From assembly GCF_900156335.1 (NCBI RefSeq), contig NZ_FTMZ01000014.1:1-64000 (forward strand): 64,000 nt of DNA. The letters are read 5' to 3'. Of this stretch, positions 1-7,465 are shown in pieces; the stretch's first letter is position 1; every line of letters begins with the position of its first letter. The notes below the pieces were generated by a model. That model was given only the letters and a program-made list of their open reading frames with translations. It had not been told where the DNA came from and did no database searches. The translations under genes were made by a program, and so were the position numbers. Source of the stretch: Sphaerotilus natans. Its GTDB lineage: Bacteria; Pseudomonadota; Gammaproteobacteria; Burkholderiales; Burkholderiaceae_C.

Positions 1-1
1 C

Positions 2-301
2 ACCGAGTGGCGCTACTACATCAGCAGCACGCAGCTCAGCCCCGAGCGGTTCGAGGCCGCGGTGCGCACGCACTGGGGCATCGAGAACCAGTGCCATTGG
101 GTGCTGGACATGACCTTCTCCGAAGACGACTGTCGCATCCGCGTGGGCGACGGGGCCGAGAACTTCGCCATCCTCAGACGCATGAGCCTGAACCTGCTCA
201 AGCAGGAAAAATCCAGGAAGACCAGTCTCAACATCAAGCGCCAGAAGGCCGCCTGGAGCCCGAAGTATCTGGAGACCGTGCTCGGCATCAGCCCGAAGTA
301 G
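2..301 (+). CDS. ISAs1-family transposase, C-terminal part (partial)
   Basis: This is the last 99 codons of a transposase whose start lies outside the window. The frame is open from the first complete codon and ends with TAG. The stretch HWGIENQCHWVLDMTF, followed by EDDCRIR and an N-x-A-x-LRR segment, is the signature C-terminus of ISAs1-family DDE transposases, which cut and paste their own element. The terminal inverted repeat of the element appears to follow within 30 bases of the stop. Whether the complete element is intact cannot be judged here. Confidence 0.9.
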   Translation, partial: TEWRYYISSTQLSPERFEAAVRTHWGIENQCHWVLDMTFSEDDCRIRVGDGAENFAILRRMSLNLLKQEKSRKTSLNIKRQKAAWSPKYLETVLGISPK

Positions 302-310
302 GGGATCGGG

Positions 311-328
311 CTTCATGCAATCGCCCTG
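311..328 (+). repeat. Probable right end (terminal inverted repeat) of the ISAs1-type element
   Basis: The sequence CTTCATGCAATCGCCCTG, just after the transposase stop codon, resembles the ...GCCCTG-type termini of ISAs1-family elements (recalled from the family). Homology to aconitase begins only about 20 bases beyond it, so this is the likely edge between IS and flanking DNA. The partner repeat lies outside the window. Confidence 0.45.
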
Positions 329-1160
329 GCATGCGCTCTCGGGATGCTGTGCGGACGAGGTCGAGACCTTCCGGCGCTATTTCCAGTCCCAGCAGCTCTG
401 GGGAACCCCCCGCCCGGGCGACATCGACTACAGCCAGGTGCTGGAGTTCGATCTGGCCGAAGTCAAGCCAGGCACGACCTGGCTGAGCCGCAGACAGCAT
501 CGCCTCCACTGTCCCGGGTCGATGCCGCAGCCCCGGGCGGACCTGCCTGCGCCACGACAGGATGTCGGCATGTCCGCCGGGCCGACCTGGATTTGGAGCG
601 AGGGCTCGACGCGGATCGTGCGCTCCCCGTTCGTGGACGACACCGACCCGAACCGGCCCGGACTTCTGCCCATCGAAGATGCCCGGGCGCTGCTCATCCC
701 GGCAGGAGACACGAGCAGCATGCGGGCCGCCGCACAGGCCTGCCGCGACCAGGGCTCAGCCCTGATCATCTTCGCAGGCACGAACTACGGGGCAGGAGCT
801 TCGGCCGGCCAGCACGGAGCGGCAAAGACCTTGAGGGCGCTGGGCGTGAGCGCTGTCGTGGCAGTCAGCTTCGATCCTGACCATCGGACCGATCTGGTCG
901 CGATGGGCGTGCTGCCGCTCCAGTTCAGCCCAGGCGACAGCGCCGAGGAGCTGGGATTGCAGGGCCATGAACGCTTCGATCTGATCAGCCTGCAGCAGCC
1001 ACTGGTGCTGCGCCAGCAGGTGTTGCTGCGCGTGCATCGCGCGGACCGCACCACAATCGAGTGCCAGCTGCTCCTGCGCATCGACACCCCGGCCGAACTC
1101 GCCTACCTGCGCCCGGGCGGACTTCTGCCGTTTCTCCTGAAACAGCTGCTCGCCGACTGA
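315..1160 (+). pseudogene. Shrunken aconitate hydratase (AcnA-type) remnant
   Basis: An open frame of 281 codons whose first residues come from the IS end. Residues about 13-55 (RRYFQSQQLWG..., then GDIDYSQVLEFDL) match the internal part of AcnA that precedes the second half of the catalytic core. Residues about 90-135 match the Y-I-x-x-PPFF...I..AR linker, and residues about 150-281 match the swivel domain, ending in RIDTP-E--Y---GGLLPFLL. Everything carrying the [4Fe-4S] cysteines is missing, and the conserved G-x-G-SSRDWAAKG active-site loop has become GAGASAGQHGAAK, losing the catalytic Ser and Arg. It cannot be a working aconitase. The frame is still open, so a shortened product is conceivable, but in-frame decay after IS insertion is simpler. 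Confidence 0.8.
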
Positions 1161-1234
1161 GCAGCGTCTGGGCTGAGCGTCTGGGCTGAATCGGGCGGGT
1201 CGCGAGAGACCCGCCTCTGCCAACCCCCGTCAGT

Positions 1235-1864
1235 TCATTTCTTCATCCATGCCGTCAATGCAGTCACATGCTTTTCTGCATCACGCAACATGTCATCGAT
1301 GACTTTCCGTGTCGTCTCGTCACGATGACCCACAAGCAAGGCCATCTGACGATAGAACCGCATGGCGGCACGTTCGGCCGTCAGATTGGCTCCGATGATG
1401 ATGTTCATGTTGCTCAAGTCTTCATAGCGGACATGACTGCGCCGGTCCATGTACTGCGGAGAATAATCTGGCAGCCCGCCAAGCTGAACGATCCGGCTGG
1501 CGAGCCGGTCACAGTTCCTCAGGGCCTGGTTCGAATTGAGGAGAAAGTTCTCCGCGATCCACGGAAAACCCAGAACGATGGCCGAGCCATGGTTTCTTCG
1601 ATACCGAAGCATGAAGACGCACTGCGTCGCCAGCAGCCTGTCAAGCATCCGCAGCTTGTCGCTGGCCAGGAAAAAGTTGTTCTGGATCACATCGGATGAG
1701 CTGCAGTCCTCCGGCAGCATCGGTGTTGTCGGCATGAAATCGTCGCGGTGTTCATCCGGACTGCGGACGACGTCCGTCTTCATGCCGCCCCGAGAAAGAG
1801 GAGGGAAAATCGGCAGTGGATCTGGCGATTGCGGGCCAAAGATGCGATTCAGAAAACTGCTCAT
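1235..1864 (-). CDS. Ferritin-like four-helix protein with a depleted diiron site
   Basis: 209 aa if begun at the ATG at 1864 (MSSFLNRIF), which has a GGTGG-type ribosome site upstream; an in-frame ATG at 1954 would add 30 unlikely residues. Residues about 75-209 match the bacterioferritin/DPS-like ferritin superfamily: LLATQ-x-VFMLRYRR, NCDRLASRIVQLGGLPDYSP, LTAERAA-x-RFYRQ, and a final AEKH. In usual members the first helix carries LATE and the second EE-x-x-H as metal ligands; here they read LATQ and QALRN. Only the second-half ligands (AER..., AEKH) remain. Iron oxidation is therefore doubtful, and a structural or regulatory role is possible. It faces the aconitase remnant tail to tail. 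Confidence 0.65.
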   Translation of the reverse strand: MSSFLNRIFGPQSPDPLPIFPPLSRGGMKTDVVRSPDEHRDDFMPTTPMLPEDCSSSDVIQNNFFLASDKLRMLDRLLATQCVFMLRYRRNHGSAIVLGFPWIAENFLLNSNQALRNCDRLASRIVQLGGLPDYSPQYMDRRSHVRYEDLSNMNIIIGANLTAERAAMRFYRQMALLVGHRDETTRKVIDDMLRDAEKHVTALTAWMKK

Positions 1865-1972
1865 GATCGATCCACCAGTTGGATGAGTTGCAATTCCGGC
1901 ACCCGGAAAGAATTCCGATGGTAGGCCCCCTGGCGGCAGGCGTATGTGCGCCATCCAACACTCGGGCAGGAC

Positions 1973-2695
1973 TCAGGTGGCGACCCGATCAGGCAGCAGC
2001 CGCTCATACTCGGCACGCACGACCGCATAGCACTCGCAGGTCCGGCGCTCCAGTCCACCACGATCCAGCACATGGATACGCCCTCTGGCGTAGCGGATCA
2101 GGCCGGCCCGCTGCAGGCTGAGGGCAGCCTCGGTCACACCTTCGCGGCGCACGCCGAGCATGTTGGCGATCAGCTCCTGGGTCATCATCAGGTCGCTGCC
2201 GCTCAGGCGATCCAGGCTCAGCAGCAGCCAGCGGCACAGCTGCTGGTCGAGCGAGTGGTGACGATTGCAGACTGCCGTCTGCGCCATCTGCGTGATCAGG
2301 GCCTGGGTGTAGCGCAGCAGCAGGTGCATGACCGGGCCGGAGCGCTCGAACTCCTCCTTGAGCACACGCGACGAGAGCCGAAATCCCTGCCCCGCGCTCT
2401 GCACCACTGCCCGGCTGAGCGTGGACTCACCGCCCATGAACAACGGCACGCCCACCAGGCCCTCATGGCCCACCACGGCGATCTCCGCCGAGGCACCGTT
2501 CTCCATCACGTACAGCAGCGAGACGATGGCTGTCGTCGGGAAGTAGGCATGACGCGGGCGCCGTCCCGACTCGTGCAGGACAGCACCCAGCGGAAGATCG
2601 ACCCATTCAAGCTGGTCTTGCCAGCGGGCCAGCTCAGCCTCGGGCAAGGCGGCCAGCAACTGATTCGCCGTGATGGCTGTCTTGTCATGAGACAT
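1973..2695 (-). CDS. Crp/Fnr-family transcription regulator
   Basis: 240 aa. Residues about 15-130 form a cyclic-nucleotide-binding-type beta-roll (LPLGAVLHESG..., YFPTTAIVSLLYVMENGASAEIAVVGHEGLVGVPLFMGG), the variant common in Crp-like regulators that do not obviously bind cAMP. Residues about 165-225 are the winged helix (MTQELIANMLGVRREGVTEAALSLQRAGLIRYARGRIHVLD). No N-terminal cysteine cluster for an Fe-S centre is visible, so it is not a classical oxygen-sensing FNR. The ATG at 2695 has a strong purine-rich site (AAGGGGAAGGG). It is divergent from the DUF1840-mgtA genes and is a paralogue of the regulator at 6562-7293. Its target is unknown. Confidence 0.85.
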   Translation of the reverse strand: MSHDKTAITANQLLAALPEAELARWQDQLEWVDLPLGAVLHESGRRPRHAYFPTTAIVSLLYVMENGASAEIAVVGHEGLVGVPLFMGGESTLSRAVVQSAGQGFRLSSRVLKEEFERSGPVMHLLLRYTQALITQMAQTAVCNRHHSLDQQLCRWLLLSLDRLSGSDLMMTQELIANMLGVRREGVTEAALSLQRAGLIRYARGRIHVLDRGGLERRTCECYAVVRAEYERLLPDRVAT

Positions 2696-2728
2696 CCCTT
2701 CCCCTTGTGTCGCCCGGAGCGGAACAAA

Positions 2729-2758
2729 TTATTACCAATGGTTTTTCACTATAAACAA
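2729..2758 (-). promoter_or_regulatory. Candidate sigma-70 promoter of the Crp/Fnr gene
   Basis: In an unusually AT-rich island, the minus strand reads TTGTTT (2758-2753), an 18-base spacer, then TAATAA (2734-2729), about 35 bases upstream of the start codon. Assigned by motif only. Confidence 0.35.
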
Positions 2759-3153
2759 AAAAACCTTCAGGACATGTTCGCCAGCGAACAGACGAATGCA
2801 GGATGACGACCATTGCGGCTGAACTTCAAGAAAACCCGGTCAGCCATGAAAACCACGCATTGCGCGCCATATGCACTCATCTGAGGCCAAGATCAAAAAA
2901 TTCCTTTCCGGCGGGGTGTTCCATGTTCAAAAACGCGAAGCCCCTGGCCTCGTCCCGGCGCCTCGAGACGAGGTCGAAGCGGGTATTCTTTACATGGCCG
3001 AATGATCTGCGATCGGAACGATGTGGCTCATGCCAGACAGTTTCCGGCCGGCACTTGAGTGCGCCGACGCACAGACGCGAGCGAGAAGCCTTCGTAGGGT
3101 CTACAGCATGAAGGGACTGCGCTGGTGCAGGCCCCGAGACCAGAAGGGTTCGC
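2759..3153. other. Intergenic stretch without a recognisable gene
   Basis: About 400 bases between the Crp/Fnr gene and the DUF1840 gene. The left edge is AT-rich and probably carries divergent promoters. Open frames here (for example 2803-3111) have no ribosome site, atypical composition and no recognisable family. I see no RNA gene or strong terminator. Confidence 0.5.
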
Positions 3154-3435
3154 ATGAGCTACATCTTCAAGTCCCGTGCCTCGGGAAACCTGCTGCTTGG
3201 CGCGCTGGAGGGTGACCGCCTGATGCGCATGGTCGGCCAGGTGCCCGGGCGACCCGGACTGTTGGATCACGAAGAGCTTCCTGCCGCCATCCGCGTCATG
3301 GAGCAAAGCGTGGCGCGGCCGCTGCGGCCTGAGCTGGACACCACCGACACGGACAGCCTGCAGTCGATCCTGGAACTGTTCATTACCGCGAGAAACGAGA
3401 CCGTCGAGGTTCTCTGGGGAGTCTCGACATGCTAG
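3154..3435 (+). CDS. DUF1840-family protein
   Basis: 93 aa, preceded by AAGGG at a proper distance. The N-terminus MSYIFKSRASGNLLL followed by GDRLMRMVGQ and a LPAAIRVMEQSV segment is the signature of DUF1840, a small cytoplasmic family of about 100 residues in betaproteobacteria whose biochemical role is unknown. It heads a possible three-gene unit with the hypothetical protein at 3519 and the Mg2+ ATPase. Its stop is 83 bases before the next start. Confidence 0.8.
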   Translation: MSYIFKSRASGNLLLGALEGDRLMRMVGQVPGRPGLLDHEELPAAIRVMEQSVARPLRPELDTTDTDSLQSILELFITARNETVEVLWGVSTC

Positions 3436-3518
3436 AGCGGGGTCACGCCGCGACACATGGCGGAACGCCTGCCTCTCGGCGTTCGCGTCGCCCGTCAGTG
3501 CCCCTGCAGGAGAACCCG

Positions 3519-3842
3519 ATGTCCTTTTCCCATGCCGAGACCCACGATCCTGCCATCGAGCTGGCCGATGCCGGCACGGCACTGTTCACGCTGACAGCCC
3601 AGTCCGTCCAGATGGTCGAGATGCTGCGGGACCACATGGCTCAATACGATGAGGTACCAGGTGCCGGCCTGATGTCGCTCGACGACTACCTGGACTGGAC
3701 ACAGCGGACCGTCGAGAACTGGATGACCTTCCAGGCGTCCTGCTCGCGGGGCATGAGCAGCTGCCTCGATCTCGTGATGGAGCCCTGGCTCCATCCGCAG
3801 ACCGAAAGAGAGACCGGTCCGCATTCCAGCGGCCAGACTTGA
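3519..3842 (+). CDS. Hypothetical protein between DUF1840 and mgtA
   Basis: 107 aa from the ATG at 3519 (MSFSHAETHDPAIEL), chosen because AGGAG lies eight bases upstream; an in-frame ATG at 3429 would overlap the preceding gene and add a basic, low-complexity leader. The product is acidic and helical, with LTAQSVQMVEMLRDHM and DDYLDWTQRTVENWMTF. It has no signal peptide or membrane segment. The size and amphipathic helices recall phasin-like or helical-bundle proteins, but I cannot assign a family. Its stop overlaps a possible TTG start of the ATPase by four bases, suggesting co-translation. Confidence 0.55.
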   Translation: MSFSHAETHDPAIELADAGTALFTLTAQSVQMVEMLRDHMAQYDEVPGAGLMSLDDYLDWTQRTVENWMTFQASCSRGMSSCLDLVMEPWLHPQTERETGPHSSGQT

Positions 3843-3910
3843 CGATCCGCAGGCACCCTGCTTCCAAGGCCCGCCCGGGCCTGACGCAGCGACTCGGACG
3901 CCGGGGCCGC

Positions 3911-6589
3911 ATGCACTTCCGCCGCAAGCCACTGCTCGACGTCCTGGTGTCCCGGACTGGCGGCAGCCAACCCGGCGACCGGCCTGGAATCGTCACGGCC
4001 GATCTGGCCTGGGCCGCCTGCCACCGGCCGGACGAGGTGCTGGCCGTTCTGGAGTCCGGCCCCCAGGGGCTAGATGCTGCGCAGGTCCGGGCTCGGCAGG
4101 ACCGCGATGGCCCCAACGACATCGGTCACGAGGCCCCTGTGCCGATCTGGATGCGACTGTGGCACGGCTATCTCAATCCTTTCAACCTGCTGCTGACAGT
4201 GCTGGCGCTCCTGTCATGGCTGGGCATGGATCTTGAAGCGACCCTCGTGATCGGCACCATGGTGGCACTGAGCACGCTCGTCCGGTTCGTCCAGGAAGAG
4301 CGCTCGCACCGGTCGGCAGGGGCCTTGCAGGCCCTGGTGAGCACCACCGCGACCGTGATGCGCGAGCCGGTGACACGGTGGCAGGAGATTGCTCAGCGCG
4401 ATCTGGTCGCTGGTGACCGGATCGCACTGGCAGCCGGCGACATGGTTCCGGCCGACGCGCGTCTGCTCGATGCCCGCGATCTGTTCTTGTCCGAGTCAGC
4501 GCTGACTGGCGAGGCTCTGCCCGTCGAGAAATTCGTGGCGCCCGGCCCGGCCGGCACGCCCGCGCTGGCGCAGCGCAATCTCGTCTTCATGGGAACCAAT
4601 GTGGTCTCGGGCACGGCAACGGCCGTGGTGGTGTGCACCGGAGAGCGCAGCTGGTTCGGAGCGCTGGCCGCGAGCACGCTGGACACCGAGGTGCAGCCAG
4701 GCACCTTCCTGGCCGGGGTGAACAGCGTGAGCTGGATGCTGATCCGCTTCGCGATGACGATGGCGCCCCTCGTGTTCCTGATCAGCGGCCTGACACGCCA
4801 CGACTGGCTGGAGGCCTTCCTGTTCTCGCTGTCGGTGGCCGTGGGGCTGACGCCGGAGATGCTGCCGATGATCGTCACCTCCACGCTGGCGCGGGGGGCA
4901 GTCCGGCTGGCCCGCCGCAAGGTGGTGGTCAAGCGGCTCGACGCGATCCAGAACTTCGGCGCCATGGATGTCCTGTGCACCGACAAGACCGGCACCCTCA
5001 CGCAGGATCGGATTGCGCTGTCACGCCACACAGACGCTTTCGGCACACCTTCGGAGGCGGTGCTTGGCCTGGCCGCGCTCAACAGCCGTTTCCAGACCGG
5101 GCTGAAGAACCTGCTCGATCGCGCGGTGCTCGAGCATGTCGACCTGGGTGGAGGCGATCAGCAGGGGGCCGAGCTTGCCCGCAAGATCGACGAGATTCCT
5201 TTCGACTTCCAGCGGCGACGCATGTCGGTGCTGGTCGCGCAGCCCGGCGATGGCCTGCCAGACCGCCATGAGCTGATCTGCAAGGGGGCGGTCGAGGAGG
5301 TGCTGACCGTCTGCGACCGGGTCCGCATGAGCGTGCATGACGGCGGTGGCGAGCGGCGGCTGGACGCAGAGCTGCTCGCGCGTACGCTGGCATGCACAGG
5401 CGCGCTCAACCGCGAGGGGCTGCGGGTGGTGGCGGTGGCGGTCAGGACGCTGCCGCCGTCCCGGCTCGACTGCACGGTGGCCGACGAAGCAGGCCTGACG
5501 CTGGTCGGCTACATCGGATTCCTCGACCCGCCCAGGGACTCGGCCGCTCCGGCGCTGCGCAGGCTGGCCGGGCACGGCATCCAGGTCAAGGTGCTGACCG
5601 GCGACAACGCGCTGGTGACCGAGGGCGTGTGCCGGCAGGTCGGGCTGCCGCCCGGGTCGATCCTGCTCGGCACGGACATCGAGGCGATGAGCGATGCCGA
5701 GCTGCAGGCCGAAGCCGCTCGGCACCATCTCTTCGCCAAGCTCGATCCGATGCACAAGCAGCGCATCGTGCGTGCGCTGCGGGCCGGCGGCCATGTGGTG
5801 GGCTTCCTCGGCGACGGCATCAACGACGCGCCGGCACTGCGGGCAGCCGACATCGGCATCTCGGTCGATTCGGCAGTGGACATCGCGCGCGAAGCCGCGG
5901 ACATCATCCTGCTGGAGAAGAGCCTGCTGGTGCTCGACGACGGCGTGATCGAGGGCCGCACCACCTTCTGCAACATGCTCAAGTACATCCGCATGACCAC
6001 CAGCTCCAGCTTCGGCAACGTCCTGAGCGTGCTGCTGGCCAGCGCCTTCCTGCCCTTCCTGCCCATGCTGCCGCTTCAGCTGCTGGTACAGAACCTGATG
6101 TATGACATCAGCCAGACCGCTCTGCCCTTCGACCGGGTCGACGACGACCTGCTGGAGCGCCCACTGGCCTGGAATCCGTCTGGCATCGGTCGCTTCATGC
6201 TGTGCTTCGGGCCGGTCAGCTCGGTGTTCGACCTGGCCACCTTCGCGCTGATGTGGTGGGTGTTCGGAGCAGACGATCCGACGCGACAGAGCCTGTTCCA
6301 GAGCGGCTGGTTCGTCGCAGGTCTGCTCACGCAGACGCTGGTGGTGCACCTGCTGCGCACGCCCAGGATTCCCTTCGTCCAGAGCCGGGCGTCGGCAACG
6401 CTGCTGGCCATGACCGCTGCCATCGTGGTGGCGGGCGTGTGGCTGCCGATGGGCCCGCTGGCCTCGCATTTCAGGCTGCAGGCGCTGCCCGCGGCCTACT
6501 TCGGCTGGCTGGGGCTGATCCTGCTGGGCTACGGCATGCTCGCCACACTGGTGAAGAGGATCTACATCCGGCGGTTCGGCTGGCAGTGA
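3911..6589 (+). CDS. mgtA: Magnesium-translocating P-type ATPase (MgtA/MgtB type)
   Basis: 892 aa from the ATG at 3911, which matches the family's N-terminal length; a TTG at 3839 overlapping the upstream stop would give 916 aa. All P-type ATPase elements are present in order: actuator loop LTGE (about 198-201), the M4 motif GLTPEMLPMIV, the phosphorylation site DKTGTLT (D358), KGAVEEVL in the nucleotide domain, VLTGDN, and GDGINDAPALR (about 634). PEMLP and the C-terminal QLLVQNLMYDISQ are typical of the MgtA branch, which imports Mg2+ down its gradient at the cost of ATP in the inner membrane. No mgtC or leader-type riboswitch is visible upstream. The last 28 bases overlap the convergent Crp/Fnr gene. 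Confidence 0.92.
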   Translation: MHFRRKPLLDVLVSRTGGSQPGDRPGIVTADLAWAACHRPDEVLAVLESGPQGLDAAQVRARQDRDGPNDIGHEAPVPIWMRLWHGYLNPFNLLLTVLALLSWLGMDLEATLVIGTMVALSTLVRFVQEERSHRSAGALQALVSTTATVMREPVTRWQEIAQRDLVAGDRIALAAGDMVPADARLLDARDLFLSESALTGEALPVEKFVAPGPAGTPALAQRNLVFMGTNVVSGTATAVVVCTGERSWFGALAASTLDTEVQPGTFLAGVNSVSWMLIRFAMTMAPLVFLISGLTRHDWLEAFLFSLSVAVGLTPEMLPMIVTSTLARGAVRLARRKVVVKRLDAIQNFGAMDVLCTDKTGTLTQDRIALSRHTDAFGTPSEAVLGLAALNSRFQTGLKNLLDRAVLEHVDLGGGDQQGAELARKIDEIPFDFQRRRMSVLVAQPGDGLPDRHELICKGAVEEVLTVCDRVRMSVHDGGGERRLDAELLARTLACTGALNREGLRVVAVAVRTLPPSRLDCTVADEAGLTLVGYIGFLDPPRDSAAPALRRLAGHGIQVKVLTGDNALVTEGVCRQVGLPPGSILLGTDIEAMSDAELQAEAARHHLFAKLDPMHKQRIVRALRAGGHVVGFLGDGINDAPALRAADIGISVDSAVDIAREAADIILLEKSLLVLDDGVIEGRTTFCNMLKYIRMTTSSSFGNVLSVLLASAFLPFLPMLPLQLLVQNLMYDISQTALPFDRVDDDLLERPLAWNPSGIGRFMLCFGPVSSVFDLATFALMWWVFGADDPTRQSLFQSGWFVAGLLTQTLVVHLLRTPRIPFVQSRASATLLAMTAAIVVAGVWLPMGPLASHFRLQALPAAYFGWLGLILLGYGMLATLVKRIYIRRFGWQ

Positions 6590-7293
6590 GTACCCCGGTC
6601 ATCCAGGCCTTCCCCCATCACATCGGCAAGGATCCGGCGCTGCCCGGCATAACACGCGCAGGCCTTGGCCTCCAGGCGCGCACGGTCCAGGACAGTGATC
6701 GTCCCGCGGTGGCAGTGGATCAGGCCATCGCGCTGCAGTTCGCCGATCGCCAGGGTCACCCCGACGCGACGCAGACCGAGCATGCTGGCCAGGAAGGCGT
6801 GAGTGAACTGCAGCTGGTCATCACTCGCCCGGTCGTGGCTCATCAGCAGCCAGCGCGCCAGGCGCGGCCCGAGCAGATGTTCGTGAATGCAGGCGGCGGT
6901 CAACGCCTGCTGCGCCAGCAGCACGTAGACATGGCGCAGCACCTGCCGGCGCAGCACACCGCTGCGCTGCAGTTCCCGGCGGAAGACCGCGGCCGGCGCA
7001 CGGTACGCCAGGCCTTGACCCTGGATCAGCGCCTGCCAGGGCGATGCGCCCACGCCCAGCGCCCACTGCCCGCCAAGCAGGCCCTCACGGCCCACCATGC
7101 CCACCTCCAGCCCGCGCGGGCCCCCGGTGCGCGTGATCAGCGAGATGAAGCCGCTGCTCGGGAAATATACATGGCCGGCAGGATCTCCGGCTTCGCACAG
7201 CACCTCGGACGGCCGCAGCACGAACTCGTCGCAGACCCCGAGCATCCGGTCGCGATCGGGCTGAGGCAAGGCGGCCAGCAACTGGTTCGACAT
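6562..7293 (-). CDS. Crp/Fnr-family transcription regulator (second copy)
   Basis: 243 aa. The N-terminal sensory beta-roll (VCDEFVLRPSEVLCEAGDPAGHVYFPSSGFISLITRTGG, GLEVGMVGREGLLGG) and the C-terminal winged helix (THAFLASMLGLRRVGVTLAIGELQRDGLIHCHRGTITVLDR) parallel the gene at 1973-2695, and both end in a cysteine-containing tail (KACACYAGQRR here). The cNMP phosphate-binding arginine pattern is not evident, so the effector is unknown. It starts 172 bases away from, and divergent to, the A-domain-less P-type ATPase, making that gene a candidate target. Its 3' end runs 28 bases into mgtA. Confidence 0.83.
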   Translation of the reverse strand: MSNQLLAALPQPDRDRMLGVCDEFVLRPSEVLCEAGDPAGHVYFPSSGFISLITRTGGPRGLEVGMVGREGLLGGQWALGVGASPWQALIQGQGLAYRAPAAVFRRELQRSGVLRRQVLRHVYVLLAQQALTAACIHEHLLGPRLARWLLMSHDRASDDQLQFTHAFLASMLGLRRVGVTLAIGELQRDGLIHCHRGTITVLDRARLEAKACACYAGQRRILADVMGEGLDDRGTHCQPNRRM

Positions 7294-7465
7294 GAAGGTC
7301 AGGGCCTGGGGCGGACAGGAGCGGCGGGCCGCGACAGGCGCGGTACCCCGCCAGTCTGCCCGCGCGCACGCCGATCCACTGTCTGCCAGCGCACAGACCG
7401 GTCCGCCGGACGGCCTGATCGTCCGGAACGAGCCGGGGTATCCGTACCGGACAAGGAGGCATGCG

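Noticed and set aside
2803-3111. Open frame of 102 codons in the intergenic region
   Set aside because: No ribosome site, unusual composition and no family resemblance.
4182-5082. Minus-strand frames opposite mgtA
   Set aside because: No start signals, composition of antisense shadows, and mgtA motifs are complete on the plus strand.
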